Of a stretch of DNA of 64,000 nt, positions 20,107-32,429 are shown in pieces (position 1 is the first letter of the stretch; each line of letters opens with the position of its first letter). The DNA is taken from the NCBI GenBank assembly GCA_003550325.1, contig QKWP01000766.1, positions 1 through 64,000 of the forward strand, given 5' to 3'. This stretch comes from Gigaspora rosea (taxonomy: Eukaryota; Glomeromycota; Glomeromycetes; Diversisporales; Gigasporaceae). Under the pieces are notes generated by a model. That model worked only from the letters and a program-made list of their open reading frames with translations, made no database searches and was not told the DNA's origin. The translations under genes and the position numbers were made by a program.

Positions 20107-23100
20107 TGAGAGAAGAACATATAATTACAGTTGCAACATTAAATGTTAAAGGACTTAATAATAGAAACAAACACAAAGAAACCTTAACCCTCCTCAAATC
20201 ATATAAACTAGACATTATATTAATTCAAGAAACCAATCTAAATGATATATCTATACAGAACTTTCTTAAAAACCAATGGTATTTAGACTCAATATGGTCA
20301 TCAAAAGTAGCTATACTAGCAGAAAATAGAAAAATAAGCTTCAGCAATCAACAAATACAACATAATGGAAGAGTAATAATAGTTAATTTCCAACTAAAGC
20401 ATTTAACTTTTCAAGTTACAAATGTTTATGCACCCCCAAACATCTCAGATAGGCATGAATTTCTGGAGGCATGGGTGCATAGTAGAAATACAAATGCGAT
20501 TAATATTATAGCTGGTGACTTTAACACGAATCTAAACCCAACAAATGACAGAATTAGTCAAGCACAGAATCACTATGACCCAACTAGAAATAAACTAGCA
20601 GAACTTATAGAAGATTTTACAGATACGGTGTATGTAAACAAAACAAAACCTTTTATTACCTATTATCAAACAGTTAGAAATGGGCATTCTATGGCCACAA
20701 GATTAGACTACATTTTTCTTGATGATGCCCATATACAGATGTGCAAAAAGTCAAAGACTAAGTTTGGAAATTCTAACCATCTTCTGATATAGTGTTCTCT
20801 ATATCAGAACCAAGAAACACCCAAGCCCACACTATAGAAGCTTAATCCATGTATGCTGGACAATCCATTTATATCTAAGGAAATAGTAGCTGATCTCAGA
20901 GATAAGGAGTCAACCTCAGACTGGGATTACTATAAGGTCTGGTGCCAATCAATTTATAGAGCTTGTAAACCACCTACTGCTCCAGAAACCCGTATACAAA
21001 AAATACATAAAAGATTAACAGAACTAAACAACAAAATGGCAAGAAATCCTCAACTAGCAAACCTGAGCATTGGTAGAGCAGTTGAAGTTGGAACTACAAG
21101 AGGAGTTGAAATTTCTGACAAAAAAGTGGCAGCTAAGATCAAATATCAAGTGGTTAGAAGAAGGTGAAAAATCAACAAAGTACTTTTTTGAATACTACAA
21201 ATCAAGAACATCAAGAAAAGCAACAAATTTAGTTAGAAATCCTGAACAACTAGCCATAGAAGGTCGATTAGAAATTTTGTAGTATATAAGAGACTAATTT
21301 GAAGTGATATATCAAGATGAACCAGTAGAGATAGAAGCAATAGAGGCCCTTACTAGTGACCTTCTATCAGGACAAAATGAGGCTCTAATAAAAGAAATTA
21401 GCTTACAAGAAGTTATGGACACAATAGATAAACTTCCAAATTATAAAACACCAGGTTCAGATGGAATAACATACGAATTTTACAAGGCTTATCGTGAGGA
21501 AGTTTCTCCAATTCTTAGGGAGGTTTTCAATAAGGCACTGAGCTTGGGTATAATTCCAGACTCGTGGAGAAAATCAGTAATCACCTTGCTTCCTAAAAAG
21601 AATGATGCCCTTGAAATATTGGTAATTGGAAACCCATCTCACTAGTAAATGCAGATGCTAAAATCTTTATGAAAATTATGGTGGACAGACTCAACCATAT
21701 CTGCAAAGACATTATAGGTGACCATCAAGCAGGCTTTGTAAAGGACAGATTAATTGTTAATGCAGCCTTGGACATTATAAGTACAATGAGAAGTCAAGAA
21801 AATCAGTCTGATACAGCTTGGCTACTCTTCTTAGACCAAAAAAAGCCTTTGACAGAGTAAATCATAACTATCTAATACAAGTACTTAGGAAAATGGGCTT
21901 TAGCTCCTTTTTTGTAAATCTAATTAGAAACCTTTTTGAAAACTTAGTAGGGTGCATAACAGATGCAGGTCTGCTCTCTACTCTATTCAAGATTAGAAGA
22001 GGAGTCAGACAAGGTGACCCTCTCCCCCCCCTACTATATGTGATAGCTTTTGAACCTCTTCTTAGATTGTTAAAATTCAAGATAAATGGAGCTCCTACAG
22101 GATCTACTACATTCAAGATAACTGCTTATGCCGATGATCTAACAGTGGGTCTAGGCTCAATAGAAGATTGGAACACATTAATAACCTCTTAGCAAAATAT
22201 GAAATGGTAGCAAATGCAGTAGTAAACAAAAAAAAATCCAAACTACTACCTCTAACAGAAAAGGCCAGTCAGACAATATTACCAGGTGAGAGAAACTTTG
22301 ACAAATTAGAAAAAAATGGGACAATCAATTTCTTGGATTTGAGGTATACAAGAAAGGACAACCAAGCAAAACTCTTTGGGAAAACATTACCACAAAACTG
22401 AAGAAGCTAACAGAGAACATGAAAAGTAGAGGCCTCTCATTCAAGGGCAAAATTCTGATAGCAAAGTCACTTCTATTATCGAGAGTATGGTTTGCTTCTT
22501 ATATACTTCCCCCTAACAAAAAGCAATTAGGAAAAATTAATGAGATAATGATCTCCTAGATAAAGAACAAGTCAAAGCTCCTTCCAAGGTATGCGATATA
22601 TCAACAAACACAGGAAAATAATGGATTAAATGCCTAGTTCTTATAGACATGCTTGATGCAAGGCTAATAATAGTCTGGGTAAAACTCTGGACATGCAAAA
22701 ATTTTTGGGCAACAAATGAGAGGTTGAAAATAGAATCTGCACTACTTAAAGACGGAAAAAAACCATACAAAAGGTTCTCTCCACCTAACCAATTCGGCTA
22801 AAAGGTTTGCCTTGTGAATGGAAACCATACCTCACAGCTTGGAAGCGACTAAAAGGAGAAATATCTGATAGTAGCAAAAATTGGCCCTGGAACCTAGAGG
22901 ACCCAGAATTATGGGAACAACTGCAAATAATATAACAACAGCAAAGGCTGCAGACTACCTCAAAAAGTTATCTATTATGAGTACTCTTACACAGACAAAC
23001 TTTTTTAGCAAACCCAACAGGAAAGAAAACTGGGCATGGTCACTAATAAAATAGGCACCGAATAATAAAAAAGATATATTCTGGAGGTTACTCCACAAAG

Positions 23101-23400
23101 CACTTCCCATAGGTACAAGAGTAGTGCACATAGATCCAACAATCTCACGTAATTGTCCATGGTGCCCTAATGAAATACAGACAATAGAACATTTTGCAAT
23201 GGGTTGCTGCATTAGTCATAAGATGTGGGAACTTGCATATAATACATTTGGACTTTTACAAAGAGTAGTACCTCCAACCACGATGGAAGAAATATTCACA
23301 GCATCTAATGCTAAATTAACTTAGTCACACAAGTCGCTTGTCTGGCTGCATATCATAGTAATATATGAAATTTGGGTCTGGTTTTCAAATAGGTAGTGAA
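20106..23400 (+). pseudogene. LINE 1 ORF2 (APE endonuclease, reverse transcriptase)
   Basis: The ATG at 20106 sits next to the ORF1 stop. Endonuclease 20106-20790: T-L-N-V-K-G-L, L-I-Q-E-T, N-V-Y-A-P-P, A-G-D-F-N, R-L-D-Y-I-F. The usual S-D-H is S-N-H. Reverse transcriptase about 21430-22150: P-G-S-D-G-I-T-Y-E-F, A-F-D-R-V-N-H, R-Q-G-D-P-L, catalytic Y-A-D-D. C-terminal C-P-W-C...H-F-A-M-G-C near 23152. In-frame stops at about 20790, 20835 and 21280 and frame changes near 21085, 21620, 21835, 22185 and 22340 show it is inactive. Confidence 0.88.
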
Positions 23401-23986
23401 GTAATGTTATGATGCCGGAACCAGCAATGCAGTTTATTTGGAAGTCCAGAATTGCAAAAGAAATAAATGTGGCATTGATATGCCGACTACTAAAGAAAAA
23501 GGAAAAAGATTTTTTGAAAGATGTATATAGTGCAAATAAGTTCGAAAATAATTGTATATAGTATTTTGTACATATAATTTAGTATAATAAAGAGCGTTAT
23601 TTGACGTCCCCAGATAATCGCTATCTTAGGGTTTAAAAATGAAAAAAAATAATCTTATATTTACCACCTAATAATCCAATTTACATATAAATGATTAGAG
23701 AGGTTCTATTCAATAGTAAATTATTATAACGTTTTTAAAATAATCCTATACTTACTATCTATTAATTTAATTATGTATAAATAATTAGAGGTGTTTTATT
23801 CAATAGTAAATTATTGAAAAGTTTTTAAAATAATCTTATATTCACCTTCTAATAATATAAATAATTAGAAATGGTTTATTCAATAGTAAATTATAAAGTT
23901 TTTAAAATAATCTTATTCTCACCATCTAATGATTTAATTTACATATAAATAATTAGAAATGTTTTATTCAATAGTAAATTATGTTC

Positions 23987-24226
23987 ATATCGGCGGATTT
24001 ATGGAATTGAAATTGGGCCCTAAAAATGGTCCCCAAAATTTGATTGTTTACAAAAATTCATTGGTCAGATGATTATCAGATGATCTACAAATAACTGATC
24101 AATATAAATAAACCCATTAGATAAGCGTCAACCAATTAGATCTTAGAGATAAGGTGGTTGCATTTGCAAAATTATATGAAAATCAGGGTCTTGAAAAAAG
24201 GTCCAATTGTGTAAATCCGCCAATAT
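23987..24226. mobile_element. MITE, 240 bp, GGCGGATTTA ends
   Basis: Inverted ends ATATCGGCGGATTTA and TAAATCCGCCAATAT. Non-coding. Inserted in an array-2 unit. Confidence 0.75.
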
Positions 24227-24688
24227 GTAAAGTTTTTTAAATAATTTTATACTTACAATCTAATAATTTTAATTTATATATAAATAATTAGAGATATTCT
24301 ATTTTAAAAAAATATAATAAAGTTTTAATTCATAAAATAGTTTATACTCACCAACTAGTAATTTAATTTGCAAATGCATCAGAGATATTTAATTGATAGT
24401 AGATTATTATAAAGTTTAATTCGTAAATTAGTCTTATACTCACATCCTAATAATTTAATTTATATATAAAAATCAGCAATGTTTTACTTTGTAGATTACT
24501 ATAAAACTTTTGATTTACAAAATAGTTGTATATTTACCTCCTAAAAATTTAATTTACATAGAAATAATTAATATGTTTTATTTAATTTATAAGATCTTTA
24601 ATTTATAATTAATCTTATACTCATGGTCAAATAATTTAATTTACATATAAATAATTAAAAAAAGGTTATTTAATTAATCAATTATTAT

Positions 24689-25031
24689 AAAACGCACTTA
24701 TGGTGTTTACCACCATAGGTAAATTAGATTTGCAAATCCGTGTAACAAGCAAAAAAATAAATTTTTAAAAACAAAAAATAAATTTTGATTACTTTAGGGT
24801 TAGGGTAAGGCCTGGGATTTTATTGGGCATTAGTATTTATAAAATTTTTCAAGGAATTTTTTTTTATTAGAGCCCCAAAGGTGGTTTCATAAGCAAACTT
24901 TAGAGATATGAATGTTTTTTTTAAAAAAATAAACAAAAAAACGAAATTTTTTGTTACACCTAATCTTAAATTTTGATTGGCCATTCTAATAGTTTTGTGT
25001 AACATGGTTTAAAACACCATAGATGCGTTTT
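24689..25031. mobile_element. MITE family C, copy 1
   Basis: Inverted ends AAAACGCACTTATGGTGTTT and AAACACCATAGATGCGTTTT. About 343 bp with an internal TTAGGGTTAGGG. A longer inverted copy is at 46764-47381. Confidence 0.8.
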
Positions 25032-25529
25032 AGTAAAACTCTAATTAATAATAACTATAATAAGATTTTTTAATTATAAATTAGTCTTATACTCACTGAC
25101 TGGTAAATTTAATTTACATATAAATAATTAGAAATGCTTTATTTAATAGTATAATATATAAAGATTTTTATTTATCAAATAGTCTTATACCCATGCACTA
25201 GTAATTTAATTTATATATGTTATAAATAATTGACTTTAATTTATCAAATAATCTTATACTCACTTGCTAGTAATTTAATTTATATGTATATAAATAATTG
25301 GAGATGTTTAATAGTATATAGATTATTATAAAATTTTTGAGTTACAAAATAGTCTTATATTTACCAGCTAGTAATTTAATTTGCAAATACATTAGAGATA
25401 GTTAGTTAATAGTAGATTATTATAAAGCTTTTAATTTATCAAACATTTTTATACTCACTGACTAATAAATATAAATAATAGAAATGTTTAATTTAATAGT
25501 AGATTATTATCAAAGTTTAAATAGGAGGG

Positions 25530-27271
25530 ATCGACATATACTCTGCAGAAGACATCTGCCGGGTGCTCTAGGGAAAACGCTATAGTAAGACTTCGAAGAA
25601 AAAGAGACGCAACCACACCAGAAACAAGAGCAATAGCCCTTGTCCCAAAGAAACCTAGTACATTAGACGTAATTAGAAGCAAAAATGGAAAGAAAATGAA
25701 GAAAGTTTACAATACAAGAAGCAAAGATGGAGAAACGATAGCTCCAGTACAAATGACAACGACCAAGAAAAAGGAAGCAGAAATAACCCTCTCTTTAGCT
25801 ATTTCTAGTGCAAGTACAACAGACTTGACATTTTCAGACTGTATGGGGATTATAGAACGTGAGACAAAGACGATAAAACTATAAAGACAGCATGAAGTAG
25901 ACGATAATCTTATGAAAAATTCTACGGTTTTTGATGTGGAAGGTTCTGGAAATTTGTGCAATGATCGATCCGATCAATCAGGTGAGACGATTTCACCTGA
26001 TCTGCAGATCGGTGTCAATAACACGAATCTAGATACAGAACCCATCAATGATGGGAAAATCGGAAACAAAGTTCCCCCCCAGAAAAAAAAATCATAGACA
26101 AGTTTTTTCACAAAACTAACAAGGGGAAGGGCCACTTACTCCACCTTCTCACCGAGAATCAACATAAGCACAAAAAATAATAATGCATTAATGTTTGACA
26201 TACAAAAAACTCAATAAAATCTCAACTAATGACATAGTATCCACACTTTATGGCAAAATGTGTGAAGACTTCATTGGGCCAAACCACATTTTGTTAGAGG
26301 AACTCGCATATATCTGGAAATAATATTTGTTGATGATCATAGAATGAGAAAATATGCAAAAGAGGGGATAAATATATTTCAACAAACCTTTATGGTTATA
26401 TTTCATCTAGATCTAACCAAGAATTGTTGTCAGTAAGACTGAGAAAAGTTCCAATCACAAACAAAAAGGTAATCACAGAGGAAATTAAAGGTGTTTTTGA
26501 AAATGTGGGTGACATCAAAGCAATTAAACCCCTGTTATATGAAGGAACTCCAATACAATCTGACCAATGGGTTGTGATTTTTGACATAACTGAGGACAGT
26601 GAATTGACACAATGAATTCCAAGATATGTTAACATAATAGACCAAAAAGTGGTAACAGAATGGAAGGAAGCTCCTAAGCTTTGCTTTTTCTGTGATGGTG
26701 AAGGACATATAAAAAGAGATTGTAGGCAATTAAAGGAAGCCAACAATTTACATCAATATTATAAAGAGTTCAAAGAACTTAATAAGCAAGTTACAAGAGA
26801 GAGAGCTTTAGAAAATGCTCAAACAACAGTAGAAGAAATAGTAAAAAATCCATATATTGATAATAGTCAGGAGCTTGCCGCACAAAAAACTGTAGTAGTG
26901 GATCAAGATGTAAATATGGAAAGGGAGACAACTCTATCTGAATCAGAGAAGGCACAATCAAACCTACACATTGAAAAGGCAGTGACATCTAGTAATGGAA
27001 AACCCTCAAATACATTAACAAAGAACTTAAAAAAAAAGAAACATTGTTTCAGTTACTCCAATTGTAAATAAAGAAGAGAGTAATCAGAAAAATGATAATA
27101 GGTCATATGACCAGCATACCATAATGAACAACAGAACTAAAGATACAATGCAACCAATGGAGGATGATGGATTTATTGAGGTTACACAATAAAAAAAGAA
27201 AAATAAAACGGATAAACAAGAAAAGAGAGAACTTATAGATCCATACAAAAAATCTAAAACATCACAATAAT
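25530..27271 (+). pseudogene. LINE 2 ORF1
   Basis: Same protein as LINE 1 ORF1 (I-D-I-Y-S-A-E-D-I-C start, knuckle C-F-F-C-D-G-E-G-H-I-K-R-D-C near 26687). It has an early stop at about 25570 and further stops or frame changes near 25882, 26094 and 26613. It keeps the V-D-Q-D-V-N link that LINE 1 has lost. Confidence 0.8.
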
Positions 27272-29788
27272 GAGAGAAGAACATGTAATTACAGTTGCAA
27301 CATTAAATGTTAAAGGACTTAATAATAGAAACAAATGCAATGAAACATTAACCCTCCTCAAATCATATAAATTAGACATTATATTAATTCAAGAAACCAA
27401 TCTAAATGATGTATCTATATAAAACTTTCTTAAGAACCAATGGCATCTAGACTAAATATGGTTGTCAAAGGTAGCTATACTAGCAGGAAATAGGAAAATA
27501 AGCTTCAGCAATCAACAAATTCAACATAATGGAAGAGTAATAATAGTTAACTTCCAACTAAAGCATTTAACTTTTCAAGTTACAAATGTTTATGCACCCA
27601 AATATCTCAGATAGGCGTGAATTTCTGGAGTCTGGGTACCTAGTAGAATTACAAATGCAATTAACATCATAGCTGGTGACTTCAACACGAATCTAAACCC
27701 AACAAATTACAGAATTAGTCAAGCACAGAATCACTATGACCCAACTAGAAATAAATTAGCAGAACACATAGAAGGTTTTACAGATATTGCATGTGTAAGC
27801 AAAACAAACCCTTTTATTACCTATTATCAAACAGTTAAAAATGGACATTCTATGGCCACAAGTTTAGACTACATTTTTCTTGATGATGACTATATACAGA
27901 TGTGCAAAAAGACAGAGACAAAGTTTGGAAATTCTGACCATCTTCTTGTATGGTGTTCTCTGTATCAAAATCAAGAAACACTCAAGCCCACACTATGGAA
28001 ACTTAATTCACGTATGCTGGACAATCCATTTATATCTAAGGAAATTGTAGCTGATCTCAGAGATAAGGAGTCAACCTCAGACTGGGATTACTATAAAGGT
28101 CGGTACCAATCAATTTATAGAGCTTGTAAACTACTCACTGCCCAAGAAACTCGTATACAAAAAATACATAAAAGATTAACAGAACTAAATAATAAAATGG
28201 CCAGAGATCCTCAACTAACAGACCTGAATATTGTAGTAGAACAGTTGAAGTTGGAGCTACAAGAGGAGTTGAAATTTCTGACAAAAAAGTGGCAGCTAAG
28301 ATCAAATATCAAGTGGTTAGAAGAAGGTGAAAAATCAACAAAGTACTTTTTTGAACACTACAAATCAAGAACATCACGGGAGGCAACAAATTTAGTTAGA
28401 AATCCTGAACTACCAGCTGTAGAAGATTGGTTAGAAATTTTGCAGTACATCAGGAATCAATTTGAAGCAATATATCAAGATGAACCGGTAGAGATAGAAG
28501 CAATAGAGGCCCTTACTAATGACCTTCCATCAGTATCACAGCAACAAAATGAGGCGCTAATAAAACAAATCAGCTTACAAGAAGTCATGGATACAATAGA
28601 TAAATTTCCAAATTATAAAGCACCAGGTTCAGATGGAATAACATATGAATTTTACAAGACTTATTGTGAGGAAGTTTCTCCAGTTCTTAAGGAGGTTTTC
28701 AATAAAGCACTAGGCTAGGTATAATCCCAGACTCATGGAGAAAATCAGTAATTACACTGCTCCCTAAAAAGAATGAGGCCCTTGAAAATATTGGTAATTG
28801 GAGACCCATCTCACTAGTAAATGCAGATGCTAAAATCTTTATGAAGATCATGGCGAACAAACTTAACTATATCTGCAAAGACATTATAGGTAACTATCAA
28901 GCAGGCTTTGTAAAGGAAAGATCAATTGTTGATGCAGCCTTGGACATTATAAGTACAATGAGAAGTCAAGAAAATCAGTCTGATACAGCTTGGCTACTCT
29001 TCTTAGACCAAAAAAAAGCTTTTGACAGAGTGAATCATAACTATCTAATACAAGTACTTAGAAAAATGGGCTTTAGCTCCTTTTTTGTGAATCTAATTAG
29101 AAACCTTTTTGGAAACTTAGTAGGGCATATAACAGATGCAGGTTTGCTCTCCACTCCATTTAAGATTAGAAGAGGAGTAGACAAGGTGACCCTCTCTTCC
29201 CCCTACTTTATGTGATAGCTTTTGAGCCTCTTCTTAGGTTGTTAAAATTCAAGATAAATGGAGCTCCTACAGGATCTATCACATTCAAGATAACTGCCTA
29301 TGCTGATGATCTAACAGTAGGACTAGGCTCAATAGAAGATTGGAACACATTAATGAACCTTTTAGCAAAATATGAAATGGCAGCAAATGCAGTAGTAAAT
29401 AAGGAAAAATCTAAACTGTTACTTCTAACAGAAAAGGCTAGTCAGACAATATTACCAGGTGAGAGAAACTTTGACAAATTAGAAAAAAATGGAACAATCA
29501 ATATCCTTGGATTTGAGGTAGATAAAAAAGGACAACCAAGCAAAACTCTTTGGGAAAACATTACCACAAAACTAAAGAAGCTAACAGAGAACATAAAAAG
29601 AAGAGGCCTCTCATTCAAGAGTAGAATTCTAATAGCAAAATCACTTCTATTATTGAGAGTTGGTTTGCTTTTTATATACTTCCCCCTAACAAAAAGCAAT
29701 TAGGAAAAATTAATGAGATAATGATCTCCTGGATAAAGAACAAGTCAAGGCTCCTTCCAAGATATGCGATATATCAACAAATAAGGAA
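27270..29788 (+). pseudogene. LINE 2 ORF2, 5' part (endonuclease and reverse transcriptase)
   Basis: Starts ATG at 27270, four bases overlapping the ORF1 end as in LINE 1. Stops interrupt the endonuclease half at about 27419 and 27454. A 288-codon open stretch (27852-28718) keeps S-D-H-L-L-V-W and P-G-S-D-G-I-T-Y. Further pieces at 28841-29215 and 29212-29703 hold A-F-D-R-V-N-H and Y-A-D-D. The Polinton-like element interrupts it at 29789. Confidence 0.85.
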
Positions 29789-30467
29789 GTAGGCAAAAAG
29801 GGGTTCTAGGACAAAAAATACCGTAATATATTCAAAATAGGTTCCTTACCTATTTTCAAGCTCTTCTAGATATATGTAATCTTATATCGAATTCAAACTC
29901 TAAATTGCGCTAAAGCCAAATCCTGTTAACTTACTTTCCTTACTCCTAAATTTGGGTTTCCAACATTAAGGAGTACATAGTCTTTGTTAACGCTCTGGCT
30001 ATGTTTTTAATTCCAAACAAGATAACAAAACAATTATACTATATTGCTTGCCCTTGAAACGAGCTGAGAGCACCGAGGACCGAAGTGTCCGAGTGTACTT
30101 CTCTGCGGGCCCATTCAAGCCTAATATGCATACTATTTTCTATATTATTCTAGAATTAATTCAAAAAGCGATTTAACTCTATTTAGCAAAGAACAAATTT
30201 TGGTACCCCACCATAGCGGGGTACCAAAATTTGGGATACAGATACCAAAATTTCGGATATGGGTACCAAAATTATGATACTCGAGTACCAAAATTTCAGA
30301 TATTTCGGATCTTGATACCAAAATTTTGATATCTGTGTACCAAAATTTCAGACATAGATAGCTATTTTTCGGATCTTGGTACCAAAATTTCAGATATATT
30401 TACTAAAATTTTAGATCTTGGTACCAAAATTAGGACAAAAAAAATGATATCGGGATACCGAAATTTT
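29789..30467. repeat. Left terminal inverted repeat of the Polinton-like element
   Basis: Complement of 40944-41622. Its inner part (about 30195-30467) is a degenerate short tandem repeat with a unit near GGTACCAAAATTTCAGATAT. Confidence 0.9.
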
Positions 30468-30507
30468 GGATATAGATACTAAAATTTTAAATACAGATAC
30501 TAAAATT

Positions 30508-31303
30508 TCAAGAATTGTAAGAAGGCAGATTTTCTGATAGCTCTAAAAGCAAATCATCAATTGCTTTTCGAATCAATGCATCACTTTTTTCCTGAATTAA
30601 AACAACTCCATTTCGAAGCTTATTATAATATTGTGAGGTATAGTACCCTCTTATATGTATAGGGCATAGACCAGAATTTGATCTAGTATATTGTTTACAT
30701 CCACTTTCACTACAAGGAATAAGTTGTTTATCAGCTAATTTTTTAACATACTTCCAATGAATAGAACACCCTTCTTTATGCATACAGAATTTTCCACAAG
30801 TTTCACCTGTAAACTTAATAAATGGGCAGGAATATTCACTGTCATAATATATATATATATATATTTAATAACTTTTTATTATTTAAATAAAACAATTTTA
30901 TAAGTATTATATAGTAAACAAACATCCTCACAATGAGCACACAAAATCTATTCACTGAAACCAAGCCCACATACAAAGAAGTCGAGCAAGCTTTAATTAA
31001 TGTAATCAAAGCAGGCCTCTATTATAGAAAACCAAAAGACAGCAAGTTCATGCAAAACTATAAGGAAAGAATTGGAAAATTATACCAGGCGAAAGACCCA
31101 GACTAAATTTGGCCATGACAATATTTCCTAATGAAGAAAAATATTATAAAATCAAAGATGACTACAAAGAATTTTATGGCCGGGATCCAAAGATTCTTAA
31201 TTCCATAATGGAATTATATAAGTTATATTACAAATTAGCTAAAGACCATTTCGTCAAAGAATCCCAGATTGATAAAGAAGCAGAAGATTTTCTTAATTTA
31301 TAA
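30508..31303. other. Polinton-like element: two small unassigned parts
   Basis: Minus strand 30508-30783 reads as a small protein with Cys/His pairs that could bind zinc. The plus-strand region 30933-31303 has protein-like reading but no family I know. Both belong to the fossil element. Confidence 0.4.
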
Positions 31304-31378
31304 AAGACAAGGAACACCAACTTGAAGCATTCCACAAACATCTTTCATATTATAAAATTTTTAAATCGTAAGTACCCA

Positions 31379-32427
31379 CTAAGGAGGTAATTCTATATCT
31401 TTTACAACTTGGAGCTCCTCTCTAACAAAAGACCGCTTTGGCCCATTGCCTTCATCATCTTTTAGCCAATACAAGATTGGCTGATTTTTTTGTACCAAAG
31501 CTTCACGGATAAAATAAATCTGAGGAGACCAATTATAGTCAGTCGCTCTTTTAGGGCCTGTTTCCAATTCACCAGGTTCAACTAAATATCTAACCAAAGT
31601 ATTATAATCCAATTTAGACTCATTAAATCCTATAGGTCCATTGCGTAATTTAGAAGATGTTGAAATAATCTGTTTTATTTTTATAGCTTTAGCAGGGGCC
31701 ATACCAATTAATCTAGTTACTGAATTATTAAGATTATCAATAATTAAATAAAGATTTTTAACCCAAGCTCTTGATCTCTTAGATATAGGTAACAATAAAT
31801 CTGAAGCATCCTGCAAACGAAACAATTTTTCAGCCAAAGTACGATTAAATCTTTCGACAATACCTTGACTTCTATGAGACGTGCCAATTTTAATTTTAAC
31901 ATTATATTTTTCCATTAACTCTTTACAATCTGATTTAAATTCTGAGCCAGGATCGACCATTAATAATTTAGGCCAAATAAGAGGGCACTTAGAATTACTA
32001 TAAACTTTCTTAAAGGCCTTGGCCATAGAATAAGCTGACCTATCAGCTAAAGGAACTGCCCACTTAAATCATGAAGCTACATCTACTATACATAAGCAAT
32101 ACTTATAAGTTATATTATTAATTAGATTATAGGGCATATAAAAAATATCAGCTTGATGGCATTCATTAGGAATCTGAATACTATTAAATGAGGCTCTAGG
32201 AATAAATCTTGGACGGGGTTTATGAATCTGATATAAAGCTGTTTTTCAAGCCAATTACATACCTCATCTATAGAAAAATCATATCCGGCTTTTAAAGAAG
32301 CTTCATACAATTTTTTTACAGTTCTTTGATAGCCATTAGGCTGATAATAAATCTTATGCAAAGCAATAGATATATATAGTTCACGAACATTTCCAGAATC
32401 TATTTGTATTATAGGAATAGACAACAT
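31379..32427 (-). pseudogene. Polinton-like element: integrase part
   Basis: Retroviral-type (rve) integrase region, recognised from D-P-G-S-E-F and G-I-V-E-R-F-N-R-T. It is followed by a basic C-terminal region that may be chromo-like. Broken. Confidence 0.8.
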
Positions 32428-32429
32428 TT

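Larger units (their letters stand above)
18373..23647 (+). mobile_element. LINE 1: near full-length non-LTR retrotransposon
   Basis: 5275 bp, flanked by a 13-bp target duplication AATAATCTTATAT (18360-18372 and 23648-23660) and ending in an A-rich tail. Two-gene layout: a zinc-knuckle ORF1 and an APE endonuclease/reverse transcriptase ORF2. It is inserted in the middle of array 2, inside one repeat unit. Both frames have several breaks, so it is dead. The 25525-44489 copy looks about 90-95% similar by eye. Confidence 0.93.
23648..25524 (-). repeat. Array 2, segment b: tandem intron-like units (minus strand)
   Basis: Continues the same unit after LINE 1. Minus-strand triplets with plus-strand start: TCA 25459, CTG 25365, CAA 25264, TGC 25195, TCA 25097, ACC 24625, GAG 24538, GAT 24444, TTG 24352, ATT 24257, ATG 23923, AAG 23846, ATA 23756, GTG 23665. 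Donors are mostly GTGAGT, GTAAGT or GTAAAT. The GT is mutated at 25195 and 24625, and the AG is TG at 24625. Two MITEs interrupt it. The three units around 24444-24625 duplicate those around 18105-18296, with triplets changed from GAT/GTG/GCC to GAT/GAG/ACC. Confidence 0.7.

Noticed and set aside
13140-25524. CRISPR-like arrays
   Set aside because: Variable spacers are three bases long, the repeats are ~100 bp and the surroundings are clearly eukaryotic.
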